DNA of 64,000 nucleotides, from positions 9,293,028-9,357,027 of the forward strand of contig OZ025278.1 of the NCBI GenBank assembly GCA_964019165.1. The letters run 5' to 3'. Position 1 is the stretch's first letter. Every line of letters begins with the position of its first letter. A model generated the notes under the pieces. That model did no database searches and was not told the origin of the DNA. It saw only the letters and a program-made list of their open reading frames with translations. The DNA is from Mastigias papua (lineage: Eukaryota; Cnidaria; Scyphozoa; Rhizostomeae; Mastigiidae). Below are positions 50,055-59,462 of this stretch, piece after piece. Both the position numbers and the translations under genes were made by a program.

Positions 50055-52070
50055 ATGAGAGGCCAACAAGCGACAGTCAGTTACCTGAGTTTAGTTCTCT
50101 TTACTCTTGCTGGAAAAGCTTTCTCGATGAGCCAGAAGAATGTATTTGGAAATAGCTTACAGCTCTGCTCCACCCACCCGATGACTGGTATGCCACTTAT
50201 AGACATTTTATTTTGTTACATAACTTGCATAGTCAAAAGCTGTCTGGTGGGCCCCAATCTTCCAAGGGTAAGGGGTAGGCTGAATTCTTTTCTAAAACAA
50301 AGACGTATATTTGAAATTTTACTGCAGCCAGGCTTATTTGGTTTACCAATTTCAATCACTATACTTATGCTCTATGTTATATGGCCTTAGCCTGCTTTCA
50401 AATGTTTGTTTAAAATTTACACTAACAATGTCCAGATACCTATTGTTATGCATTGAAAACTCAGTCAGCAAAAGGATGCTGAATGTTACATCAGTTGGCG
50501 AAATCTTTTCTCGGGTGGCCCAGCCCTGTAGCCTCCTCCAAACCTCTTTCCTGTGACTTTTACCACTCTATTTTGATGTCTAAATTGTAAATTTTTGTCT
50601 GGATCAGTGCTGAGGTACTAAACTAGTTGGGCAGTCAGCGTTAAAGCGGTTTTGCTTGTTAGTCACTCTAGAGGGTAATATATGAAAATTTTCCCCCATA
50701 TCAGAACCAACCTTTGTTGGCTCTGCTATACTCCTGACTGAAATTTTCAGTCCCCCCTCCCAGTTTTAAATCCTATATGCCATCTGTATGTACCATACAG
50801 GTATATTTGCCATTGTGACTCCAGCTGGCAAACCAAGGTGGCCACATAGACACAAAAATTTTTCTTTGACACACCACAACCTCTTTCATGCTGTATTAAA
50901 GGCAGCTCCAGAAATCTATTACTGAAGAGGTGGTAGTAGCTTCATTTAGTGATATGGGACCTACCATGGTTGGAAACCAGAAGTTTTGCCTTTTGGGTGA
51001 AGGAATAGCATGCATTCTATGCTTTGTTACTTTACCTAGACTACGTTTTATCTTCTCTGCTAACAGTATCTATGAGAAACTTTATAGAAAGAGCCCCTCT
51101 GTAATCTTTAGGCTATTGTCAATCCCTCCAAGTGAAATGGGTGGCTAGGTAGCATCCTGATTGTCAGCACCCTCAATTAATTCTGGTTGCAACTGAAGAC
51201 TACCATTGTCTATTAACAGTAGCTCATAAGCTGTAACTGTACAAGCATCAATGTAAAGAGGAACAGCTCATTTTGACAGAAATATGCCTAGGATAAGCTA
51301 ACAGCAGCATTAGCATAAGAATTTCAGTAGGTGGGTGATAAATTGCCATCCTCATTGTTAGCAGATGGGCAACTTTTACAATATGTGAGATCTGTTTGGG
51401 ATTGCTGTAAAGAAAACTCATATATCTGGACTAAACTATAGGGATTCTAGTAACAGTAAAAGAAGATTTTCAACAACTAGTAACATATTATATTCTGTTA
51501 CATGGCCAGGCCTGTATTAACCCTGGAATCTTAAGTAATTTCAATTTCTGTAAGTGGTGTATTTGCCTTGTAATGGTATTGGAAATACAAAACTTGCCAC
51601 ATCTGTATTCCTTTACAGCAGTTGGTTTTCTCCATCACAATTTGCTGTACTTGAACTATTGAACTTTCAGCATTTTCTTTGTACATCATCATTTAGGCTG
51701 GTATAGAGATGGATACTGTCGCACAGACAGCCAAGATCGTGGTTTGCACACTGTATGTGCAACTATGACTAAAGACTTCCTTGAATATACAAATTCACAA
51801 GGCAATGATCTCTCGTCACCTAGTGCACATTTTCCTGGCTTAAAACCAGGAGACAGCTGGTGTCTCTGTGCAGCAAGATGGGAGGAAGCAAGAAGAGCAG
51901 GCTTTGCACCAAAAGTGAAGTTAGAAGCAACTAATGAGGTGTCTTTGAGATCTGGTCTTCAGATTCAATCATTGCAAGAACATTCTGCTTCAGAAAACAA
52001 TGATAGGTCTATAACTAGTGCCATTGTAGACAGAAATTGCAGTTCAGATAATGAAATTTGTGAACGGTAA
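50055..52070 (+). CDS. DUF2237 family protein, two coding exons
   Basis: Exon 1 is 50055-50187 and exon 2 is 51697-52070 (stop TAA). The donor G^GTATGCC and the acceptor TTTAG^GC join a split Gly codon and give PMTGWYRDGYCRTD, the start of the DUF2237 domain. The domain reads KNVFGNSLQLCSTHPMTG, DRGLHTVCATMTKDFLEY, QGNDLSSPSAHFPGLKPGD and SWCLCAARWEEARRAGFAP, ending in LEATNEVSL. It is nearly collinear with bacterial and animal DUF2237 proteins of about 120 residues; their function is unknown to me. The predicted protein has 168 residues from Met at 50055, where the start YLSLVLFTLAGKAFS looks like a signal peptide. Met at 50127 (MSQKNVFGN) would give 144 residues, closer to the usual length. 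The Ser/Asn-rich last 35 residues are extra. No lesion is seen, so the gene looks intact. Confidence 0.88.
50188..51696 (+). other. Intron of the DUF2237 gene
   Basis: A 1.5-kb GT..AG intron. It contains one diverged copy of the CCATGGTGGG-type dispersed repeat (50662-50745) and frames without motifs. Confidence 0.8.
50662..50745 (+). repeat. Dispersed repeat with CCATGGTGGGTCC-type core, copy 3
   Basis: CTCTAGAGGGTAA, about 30 bp, then TCAGAACCAACCTTTGTTGG and CTCTGCTATACTCC. It has the same layout as 43266-43335 (reversed) with about 65-70% agreement by eye. Confidence 0.35.
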
Positions 52071-53114
52071 TTATTTGGTGGGTTTGTTTAGATCAGCTCT
52101 AAGCTACAAAAAATATATCTCTATTTTTTTGAAGTTGAGAATCATGTATTCTGCAAGAATGAAGTGAATTTTCACCTATATTTGTCATCAGCTCTCTTTT
52201 GTTCCCTTCAATTATATGCCATTTACAAGAATGACAATGCAATGAAGAGCTGTTGAGGTACTCAGTAACAGTATATTGGTAGATTGAAGGAGTTTGTATT
52301 TGTGGCTTTGCTTTACAAACTTGGTAGGATCTACTCTGAACCCATACAAAGGAATCTGAAACGTAGTTCTGTTTTGACTTGCTACATACATAAACCCATA
52401 AGCAGCAGAGCTGGGGGCTGGGGAGTGTAGCTCCCCCTCACTTTTTGCAGAAATTATTCTTTATTATAGTCTTTTTTAAATCTAAGCAAAATTTCATGAG
52501 GCATAGTCAATGAGCAAGAATCAACAATTCATCATTTTCTTATATTATTTCATAAGCCCAAGGTATTAAAAATAGACACTCAACATTGATGACGAAGCAA
52601 GCCAGAACTTCTTTGTCAATCATCACTTTGTGCTTTTCAAGTTGTTTTGACTGAATGTCTCTTACATAGCCTAGCCATGGATTTGGAGAATATGAGGGGT
52701 TCTTTCACCCAGTGCCAGTATTGCTATTTTTGAAACCTCTACTGTAACACACTGTAATGATAAGCATCCATCCCCTCCCACTGCTACGGAACAAATCGAG
52801 CTACCCCCCCCCCTCACCTTACCTTCATACGTCTTCTGATGCTTTCTTAGTCGGTAATATGAATATACATTATCTACTTTCTTTTTGTCTGATGTGAGAC
52901 AAAAAGAGGTACATTAGTTACAAGGAAATGAAAGGAAGGGATATGTATATTTCCCCAGTCATTAGATCTATCAGCTTAGGTTATGCACCTTTCAGTTGTT
53001 TGCATTTTATTGAATTTGCTCTTCTTCCACCTTGATTTTGTTTATGCCTATGATATAGTTTCTCAACTGATATATAAGAAACTGTCCAATCTAGCATCTT
53101 TATTTCTCTATAGT
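52071..53114. other. No gene recognised
   Basis: 3' flank of the DUF2237 gene. No clear AATAAA close to the stop. A GGGGGCTGGGG/CCCCCCCCC pair around 52420 and 52805 may mark the ends of an old MITE but could not be aligned. Confidence 0.4.
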
Positions 53115-53485
53115 CTCAGGTGCTGAAGAATAGGGGGGTCACTTATTAATTTTTTAAGTTTTTTCCCTACACTGAACCATATTAAAACCCCCCGTTTATC
53201 AATTTTAGTAAGTTGAAGCGTCAAACGCCCATATCAAGTATATGTCAGGCATACGTTTTTCGTTTTGTAACCATGACATTGCATTCACGTTGTGAGTGTT
53301 ATTTTTGGTTATAAGCAAGTTATTTGACCATCGAACATGGTGTTGTATTACTTAATGCATAACAGGCTTCCTATCTGGAAAATCCCCCCCGGTAATAGGA
53401 CCCCCAGTTCATTAGTTTTTGAAAAAGTTTCCATCCCCCCCCCACCCCTAACTATCAAAAAACCCCTTTATATTAAGCATCCGAG
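53115..53485. mobile_element. MITE family C, copy 2
   Basis: The left end CTCAGGTGCTGAAGAATAGG and the reversed right end CTCGGATGCTTAATATAAAG are related. The first 110 bp align with 29115-29225 in the same orientation (TATTAATTTT, ACCCCCCGTTTAT). Contains several C-runs (CCCCCC at 53385, 53400 and 53437). No coding sequence. Confidence 0.55.
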
Positions 53486-53779
53486 AGCAACGGGCTACTG
53501 AGCTTGGTTTTTCCAAGATGGAGGCTCTTAATGATGGGATCCTGTAGTTTTTCATGAACAGGGGTACCGCATATATTTACCGGCTGACCATGGGCTGACC
53601 AGGCATTTCAGAACCATCAATATCAACTTCGTTATGTCAAAGCGATTTTGGCTTATCGATGAAAATGACTAACTTGACAGCCCTCTTGCATTACGTAATG
53701 GTACATCCAGGCTGAAAGCATATAGTTTCTTTCTTATATAGAAAGGTGTGTAACAAGATAATAGAAAATGTTTCCCTTC

Positions 53780-54538
53780 AAACTCAACAACTCTTCACAT
53801 CTGGTCAAGACTTTATGAGTAAAAGGCATGCACGTGACCGATGGCTGAAAATAGAAGCAGATTAATAGGAAAACCAGATGTTTTTCTAAAGCTCAACAAC
53901 TCAAGGATACTCATTGATATATTTCTCTGGCTATTCATAAATCCCTTTCCATGTCAAATGGGGGAAGTGACGCGATAATAATACAGTCCATTTAGGAACT
54001 TCTATAAAGGAAGAAACGCCCGACCATGAATCAGTTGCGTCACATGCTCAGCAAATCCATGCCCTAAAGATCGAACATCATCGAGCATCACTCTGCAGTC
54101 TGATGAACAGGGGTTTGATCTTCAACATACCTTCTCAAGCTGGATATGTCTCCCGTTTCGTTAAGAATAAAGACACTGAAAGCTTGGACATTATCACTGA
54201 ATATCCTGAAGTTGAAAGCAAGCATGACTCGTTTCTTTACTTCTTGGAGAGTGTAGACACAGTGATGAAGAAACGGGCAAATCAAGGAAAGTCTCCATTC
54301 ATTGACGAATCTGTTCTACATACTGGAACAAACGATTTGATGAGTGGCATAATCGCCCAAGACAGGCTGCAAGAAGTGGTAGACATTCTACACCGTAAAT
54401 CCAAAGAAGCCAAGATTGTCTTGTCGTCAGTGGCAACGATGAGTGACATAAGCGACATGCAGTCTAAGGTCTCAACTCCGAATAGAAGTCTTAAAACCGT
54501 TTGTGCATTAACAGTAATCTGGATGTATCATGCCTTGG
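53780..54538 (+). pseudogene. LINE ORF1 with SGNH-esterase domain, 5' part
   Basis: Broken frames from about 53780 and a continuous one from 54103 encode the ORF1 protein of a CR1-type LINE. HTGTNDLMSG (about 54320) is the SGNH block with Gly-x-Asn-Asp. DRLQEVVDILHRKSKEAKIV and LSSVATMSDISDMQ follow, as in esterase-type ORF1 proteins. A 1-nt deletion near 54508 shifts the frame. ORF1 is then interrupted at 54538 by the inverted-repeat element and resumes at 56475. SGNH block I is not readable in the decayed N-terminal part. Confidence 0.75.
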
Positions 54539-54571
54539 TACGATGGCCCAGTACGATGGCCCAGAAGGCTC

Positions 54572-54738
54572 AATTCAGTTTTGTTTTTTGACAGTTCAGT
54601 TTTGTTTTTTGACAGTTCAGTTTTAATTTCTTAGCAGTTCAGTTTTGTTTTTTCACAGTTCAGTTTTGATTTTTTGGCAGTTCAGTTTTGTTTTTTGACA
54701 GTTCAGTTTTGTTTTTTCACAGTTCAGTTCTGTTTTGT
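54572..54738 (+). repeat. Terminal array 1, 8 units of about 20 bp
   Basis: Tandem TTCAGTTTTGTTTTTTGACAG units with small changes in the A/T spacer. It ends at TGTAAGGTCAC, where the unique core begins. Confidence 0.95.
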
Positions 54739-54861
54739 AAGGTCACATTGCAACGTCATATAGTGGCCTGGCCATGCGTCTCTTTCCATCTTTGGCGCCA
54801 AACGCGTAGAAACACAGAGCAGGCAAGGACCATTAAGTTAAAGCAGAACTAAAGATAGAAT

Positions 54862-55128
54862 ATGCTTATGCCAGCATATCTACCATGTTTGGGAATAAGA
54901 GATCCAACTCGTTTAGATGAAGGTGAGATGATCATAAAGTATTTTTACCAAGGCTACACAAACCTCGAGATAATGGCATTCATCGACAATTTACATGATT
55001 GGAACATCAGCCTTTCTACCATCAAAAGGAGGCTTAGAAAAATGAATTTAAAACGATCCTTCCCCCCCCCCGCGTTTCCTCCTCTTGTTTCTTTCGTTCT
55101 TTCTTATTTTATCAAGAAGTCCAGATAA
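54862..55128 (+). pseudogene. Helix-turn-helix N-terminus of a transposase, left half
   Basis: Reads MLMPAYLPCLGIRDPTRLDE and then MIIKYFYQGYTNLEIMAFID and ISLSTIKRRLRKMNLKR. The pattern YF..GYTN.EI…H…IS..T.KR.L...L.R is that of the helix-turn-helix that precedes an rve-type integrase domain in uncharacterised animal transposon proteins (recognised from memory). The frame is lost right after it, at a poly-C tract (about 55062), so the catalytic domain has been deleted. An identical copy in reverse is at 55647-55943. Confidence 0.6.
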
Positions 55129-55275
55129 GCGATTGACAGACCTGGATTGCTGTGTCTGATTTTGACTCAGGGCGCTTCTCGTTCGCTCAAGGATGGCATC
55201 CATTTTGTTTACTACACGTTTTGGAAAGTAAGGCCCGGCGAGGCCACCTCGTTTCGAATCTAATTTACATAACAA
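55048..55275 (-). pseudogene. Basic ORF, convergent with HTH ORF, left half
   Basis: The minus frame starts MLCKLDSKRGGLAGPYFPKR. An internal Met starts MDAILERTRSALSQNQTQQS, and the frame ends in the very basic IRKNERNKRRKRGG at the same poly-C tract. It meets the HTH frame tail-to-tail, as if the middle of a larger two-gene element had been deleted. The family is not recognised. Confidence 0.45.
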
Positions 55276-55415
55276 ACAGAACTGAACTGCGAAAAAAACA
55301 AAACTGAACTGTCAAAAAACAAAACTGAACTGCCAAAAAATCAAAACTGAACTGTCAAAAAAACAAAACTGAACTGCTAAAAGTCAAAACTGAACTGTCA
55401 AAAAACAAAATTGAA
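55276..55415 (-). repeat. Terminal array 2, 7 units
   Basis: AAAACAAAACTGAACTGTC-type units, the reverse complement of array 1. Ends next to CTGGGCCATCGTA (55425-55437). Confidence 0.95.
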
Positions 55416-55451
55416 GTGAGCCTCCTGGGCCATCGTATGGCCCAGAAGGCT

Positions 55452-55535
55452 CAATTCAGTTTTGTTTTTTCCGCAGTTCAGTTTTGTTTTATGGCAGTTC
55501 AGTTTTGTTTTTTTCGCAGTTCAGTTCTGTTTTTT
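55452..55535 (+). repeat. Terminal array 3, 4 units
   Basis: TTCAGTTTTGTTTT-type units at the start of the second half. The outer 13-mer here lacks three bases (TATGGCCCAG), consistent with trimming when the halves joined. Confidence 0.95.
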
Positions 55536-55740
55536 ATGTAAATTAGATTCGAAACGAGGTGGCCTCGCCGGGCCTTACTTTCCAAAACGTGTAGTAAACA
55601 AAATGGATGCCATCCTTGAGCGAACGAGAAGCGCCCTGAGTCAAAATCAGACACAGCAATCCAGGTCTGTCAATCGCTTATCTGGACTTCTTGATAAAAT
55701 AAGAAAGAACGAAAGAAACAAGAGGAGGAAACGCGGGGGG
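55536..55740 (+). pseudogene. Basic ORF, second copy
   Basis: The same protein as at 55048-55275 (MDAILERTRSALSQNQTQQS from 55602), here on the plus strand because the half is inverted. It runs on past the G-run to 55851 only because that run is one base different in length. Confidence 0.45.
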
Positions 55741-55943
55741 GGGAAGGATCGTTTTAAATTCATTTTTCTAAGCCTCCTTTTGATGGTAGAAAGGCTGATG
55801 TTCCAATCATGTAAATTGTCGATGAATGCCATTATCTCGAGGTTTGTGTAGCCTTGGTAAAAATACTTTATGATCATCTCACCTTCATCTAAACGAGTTG
55901 GATCTCTTATTCCCAAACATGGTAGATATGCTGGCATAAGCAT
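55647..55943 (-). pseudogene. Helix-turn-helix N-terminus of a transposase, right half
   Basis: Identical over the first 70 residues to the frame at 54862-55128. It differs only after the poly-C tract, where the two copies differ in C-run length and therefore in frame. Confidence 0.6.
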
Positions 55944-56068
55944 ATTCTATCTTTAGTTCTGCTTTAACTTAATGGTCCTTGCCTGCTCTGTGTTTCTACG
56001 CGTTTGGCGCCAAAGATGGAAAGAGACGCATGGCCAGGCCACTATATGACGTTGCAATGTGACCTTAC

Positions 56069-56445
56069 AAAACAGAACTGAACTGTGAAAAAACAAAACT
56101 GAACTGTCAAAAAACAAAACTGAACTGTGAAGCAAAACAAAACTGAACTGTGAGAAAAACAAAACTGAACTGTCAAAAAACAAAACTGAACTGCTAAGAA
56201 ATTACAACTGAACTGCCAAAAAACAAAACTGAACTGTGAGAAAAACAAAACTGAACTGTGAGAAAAACAAAACTGAACTGCCATAAAACAAAACTGAACT
56301 GTCAAAAAACAAAACTGAACTGTGAGAAAAACAAAACTGAACTGCCATAAAACAAAACTGAACTGCGGAAAAAACAGAACTGAATTGAGCCGTCTGGGCC
56401 ATCGTACAAAACTGAACTGCAGAAAAAGACAAAACTGAAGTGAGG
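56069..56445 (-). repeat. Terminal array 4, about 17 units
   Basis: The longest array, with units such as GAAAAACAAAACTGAACTGT. It is interrupted by an internal element terminus at 56394-56406 and followed by one or two further units. Long VQFCF-type reading frames across it are artefacts of the repeat. Confidence 0.95.
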
Positions 56446-56480
56446 CTCCTGGGCCATTGTACTGGGCCATCGTACCTTGG

Positions 56481-56559
56481 AGCTAAGCAACTGCATTTAA
56501 ACAAGAAAGGTAACTCTTATCTCGCCAGTAATTTAATTGGATATTTTGAAAAGGTGTGA
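56481..56559 (+). pseudogene. LINE ORF1, 3' end after the insertion
   Basis: Reads KQLHLNKKGNSYLASNLIGY and then FEKV stop (TGA 56557-56559). LHLN..GN is the last SGNH block with the catalytic His. With the foldback element and one CCTTGG removed, CTT GGA GCT AAG joins the upstream coding sequence in the frame that follows the 1-nt deletion. Confidence 0.75.
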
Positions 56560-57298
56560 CATGATTGCATTTACTGCAAATGCGGCAGAAACTGCCATAA
56601 CAATGATAATGCTGACAATACTCAATGTTCCATAGCTAAATTAGAGTCGAGAAAGGGTGTGGCTATTGCATCCTTTAATATCAACAGTCTTTTACTACAT
56701 TTAGATGAAATCAATGTCCTATTTAAATAGCAAGGCATTCACGTTCTTGACCTCAATGAAACAAAGATAGACAAAATATTTCCGATTAGGCTCTAGTAAT
56801 TGAAGGATATATCATTGTGAGGCTTGACTGTACTCGTAAAGGGGGTGGAGTCGACATTTATTGTAGGGATACCTTCGAGCTTTGTAAGCGTGACAGCAAT
56901 CCCATTTCGAACTTAGAAATGGTTTGCATAGAGATCAAACCTCCCAGAGCTAAGCCAGGCTTTATGATTTCATGGTATCGACTATGTCCGATAATGTAGA
57001 AACATTTGTAAAACTAGAATGCGTACTAAGGGCTCTGACTCCAAAGACAAAGAATTGATACTACAGTTTATTAAACCAGGAAACATCAGCAGTCAACCTG
57101 CCCTAGCAATATTAAGCAACTAGCAGACCTTCAAAGTTCGTTAGAGATTGCACAGCTGATAAATAAGCCTACCTGAGAGACTATTGACACGTCTACCATA
57201 ATTGATCACTTTGCAGTCAACAATGCCAGTAACATAACTGAGTCGGGGATCCTTACATTATGATTCGGTAATCACTATTTGGTGTATGCCATTTCGTA
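56560..57298 (+). pseudogene. LINE ORF2 endonuclease domain
   Basis: Follows ORF1 directly. CIYCKCGRNCH begins the open region. VAIASFNINSLLLHLDEI is the first endonuclease block, VLDLNETKIDK (with the catalytic Glu) follows at about 56740, and GGGVDIYCRD comes at about 56845 in a frame of its own. Later parts (IIDHFAVNNAS, NHYLVYAI, about 57200-57290) fit the SDH end. The GDFN block is destroyed. RT is missing here; a fragment of a similar LINE C-terminus is found at 58274. Confidence 0.7.
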
Positions 57299-57342
57299 GG
57301 TTTCGTGGTAATATCTCCAGTGGCGGATATTACCACGAAACC
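57299..57342. repeat. Perfect 17-bp inverted repeat (hairpin)
   Basis: The arms GGTTTCGTGGTAATATC and GATATTACCACGAAACC are exact reverse complements separated by TCCAGTGGCG. The stem is perfect. It lies exactly where the LINE reading stops. The second half, starting at 57318, begins CAGTGGCGGAT, a hAT-like end. Confidence 0.95.
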
Positions 57343-58272
57343 AGTCTGCAGAGTTGGGTATGGCCTTTATCGATGAGATTTCGAGTGTGCATGAGTAAAA
57401 GGCCAGACGTCTGAGTGTGCACCTAGTCTCTGGAGTGTATTTGGATGCACATTACTTTTAGGCCTATCAATTAAAGGCGGTGTTTTTGCCTTTTATCTGT
57501 CGTTTGCTCACACTGAAAACTTCTGCATCGAACAGTATGCCCATATGAACAATTTTTACTTCATTATTATCATTATGGTGACTGGCAAATTTTCGAATTA
57601 AGGAATTTTTCCAAGCACTGGCACCTTGCAATACCCTGTCACTCCCGTTTCTGGGACCACATATACTCATGCCATCAACATAATCCTCCAGACTTAGAGA
57701 CGTATCAAAGGATGTATTACAGAATAGATAACCATTTTAGAAAAATTATATCCATAGGAGTGAGGTTATATAACCACCAGTTGGGAAAGAATTTTCATTC
57801 TCCTATAGAACATTACAGATCATCTGGGGAAACCTGTATCTAAAGTAAACTTTGCCACCATATGAATGATTGCCTGCAAAATGGAAAACAATAATTTTCC
57901 AGAAATCTGTATGATTTCCACAGTTGTGATATATATGTGATATTTCTGCTTCATTATCTATTCTATGTATATATTCAGTATTTCAATTGATTTCCAAGTG
58001 CTTTTAAGGCCTTAACTTTAACTGTTCAAAACCCTGTAGCAATAAATGGATAGCACCCCATAATACCTCTACCTTGAGAAAATAGTGCACATCTTAGCAT
58101 TATGGGGACAGGAACCCATCAGGTTTCTCCTTAATGTTTATCAGCAATTTTGACTAAATAGGCGGTTGCTTGCTTATAAAAGGGCGTGGTCTTAAAATTT
58201 TCCTAGCACACTTTGACCCCACCCCTCCAAGTATTTGGAACTCAGTCAGATTTTAGGCTGGATCCGCCCCTG
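57318..58272. mobile_element. Candidate hAT-like element inside the LINE
   Basis: The left end CAGTGGCGGAT and the reversed right end CAGGGGCGGATCCAG (from 58258-58272) agree at 10 of 11 bases. The right end matches the TIR of the hAT element at 34189. LINE sequence lies on both outer sides. No clear 8-bp duplication, and no transposase inside; a minus frame at 57467-57670 is unrecognised. Confidence 0.4.
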
Positions 58273-58273
58273 A

Positions 58274-58760
58274 CATCCTGTTGGAAACTGTACAAATGAT
58301 GTATAGAAGCTTGATTGAGCCATATTTCAGATACTGTTGTCCAGTTTGGTTGAACGCAGGTAGTGCACACTTCCAAAGTTTGTAATAATTACAAAATCGA
58401 GCTGCGAGAATTGTTACTAACAGTTCTTATGACGCTCGCTCAGAGCCACTAATAAAAGAGCTTGATAGGCTTATTATTAAACAGCTAATTGATACGGAGA
58501 CCCCTAAGATCATTCATAAGGCTCTCCATAATGAGGCACCAGAATGCATATAGGAATTTTTCCACAAGTCGTCTGATACTCAAAGTAGATGCTACGAAAC
58601 TCCAAAATTGATCTTCATCTTCCTCTGCGAAGGACTTCTTCAGGACAGAAAACCTTTGCCTACAGGGGAGTAAATATCTGGAATACCCTGTAGTGACCTT
58701 AAACACTGTGAATAAAACCTTCAACTTAGGCATTCTTCCATCCTTCATTCACAACCGGCC
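58274..58760 (+). mobile_element. LINE 3' fragment
   Basis: Broken frames read IEPYFRYCC, AARIVTNSSYDARSEPLIKE, then KALHNEAPECI and TPKLIFIFLCEGLLQDRK, the C-terminal region of a CR1/L2-like RT. The last parts match the minus-strand fragment at 23297-23810 in the same shifted frames. Confidence 0.7.
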
Positions 58761-58884
58761 TTTACCATTTTTCCCATGTCATCCACTGTCACCTCACATC
58801 TCGGCATCCCCCTTGCTTCATCCCTGTCGTCACTTCACATAAGTAATTCCTTTGCTTTTTTATCGCATCTAACCCTTTCGTTTA

Positions 58885-59462
58885 CACGTTTTTTATTTTA
58901 TAAGGAACCTAGTTTAAGACCTAGTACCAAAACTTTCTTCATTTCTGGCCGAATTTAGTTCTAAAAGTTTCTTAAAAGTTTCCTAAGTTAATGAAGAAAG
59001 ATTGCATCGAAAACGATATAAATCACGTGAGTATAGCAAACTATCAGCATGATAGCAACCAAAAGAAGTTAGTGCAGTTCTAAATCTAAATCAACCTCAT
59101 GTCCAGATCTAAATTTCGATAAACTTTATAAAATCTTCACTTTAGTCCTCGAAAGGATACGGTATTGGTTCAGTTTTGCGTTGAACCAGGTAATGGTTCC
59201 AATGTGCCATATGTCATAGAATGCGCATATCTTTCTCTCAACCAAAGGATCTTTCTCGTTTCTTTCTCAAGCTATTTACTTTAGTTGACACTTGTTAAAT
59301 CCGTAGAGGAAATATATGTTTCCCAAACCCCAAACTTTTAAATAGCACAGAAATTTATAAAGTTTCTTAACTCTTTGGTTGTAGTTCTAAAAGTTTCTTA
59401 AATTTTAGCGTGTCTAGTACTAGGTTGCTTATAAACTGGTTTCTTATTTAACAAAAAACGTG
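58885..59462. mobile_element. MITE family A, copy 2 (TA target site)
   Basis: The left end CACGTTTTTTATTTTATAAG and the reversed right end CACGTTTTTTGTTAAATAAG are similar, with TA outside both (58883-58884, 59463-59464). Both ends are followed by GAACC/GAAACC. The interior shares CTAGTTTAAGACCTAGTACC-like and AGTTTCTTAAA motifs with copy 1 at 28033-28487. Confidence 0.75.

Larger units (their letters stand above)
54533..56480. mobile_element. Foldback-type inverted dimer (element 54539-56474)
   Basis: A 1,936-bp element flanked by CCTTGG on both sides (54533-54538, 56475-56480). The outer ends carry two tandem copies of the 13-mer TACGATGGCCCAG: exact on the left at 54539-54564, and inverted on the right at 56449-56474 with one change. 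It consists of two inverted halves, 54539-55437 and 55438-56474. Each half has a TIR array, a core of about 540 bp, and an opposing TIR array. The cores seem identical except for the length of a C-run. The middle junction is a near-palindrome (GGGCCATCGTATGGCCC, about 55428-55444). An extra internal terminus, CTGGGCCATCGTA, lies at 56394-56406. The two ORF fragments per half are listed separately. A 6-bp duplication and an integrase-type HTH would fit an IS3EU/Ginger-like superfamily (from memory). Confidence 0.92.

Noticed and set aside
52390..52820. Possible MITE bounded by GGGGGCTGGGG and CCCCCCCCC tracts
   Set aside because: The ends could not be aligned as inverted repeats beyond the homopolymers.
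56042..56504. Overlapping frames rich in VQFCF/SSVLF repeats
   Set aside because: They are translations of the CAGTTCAGTTTTG arrays and have no independent coding evidence.
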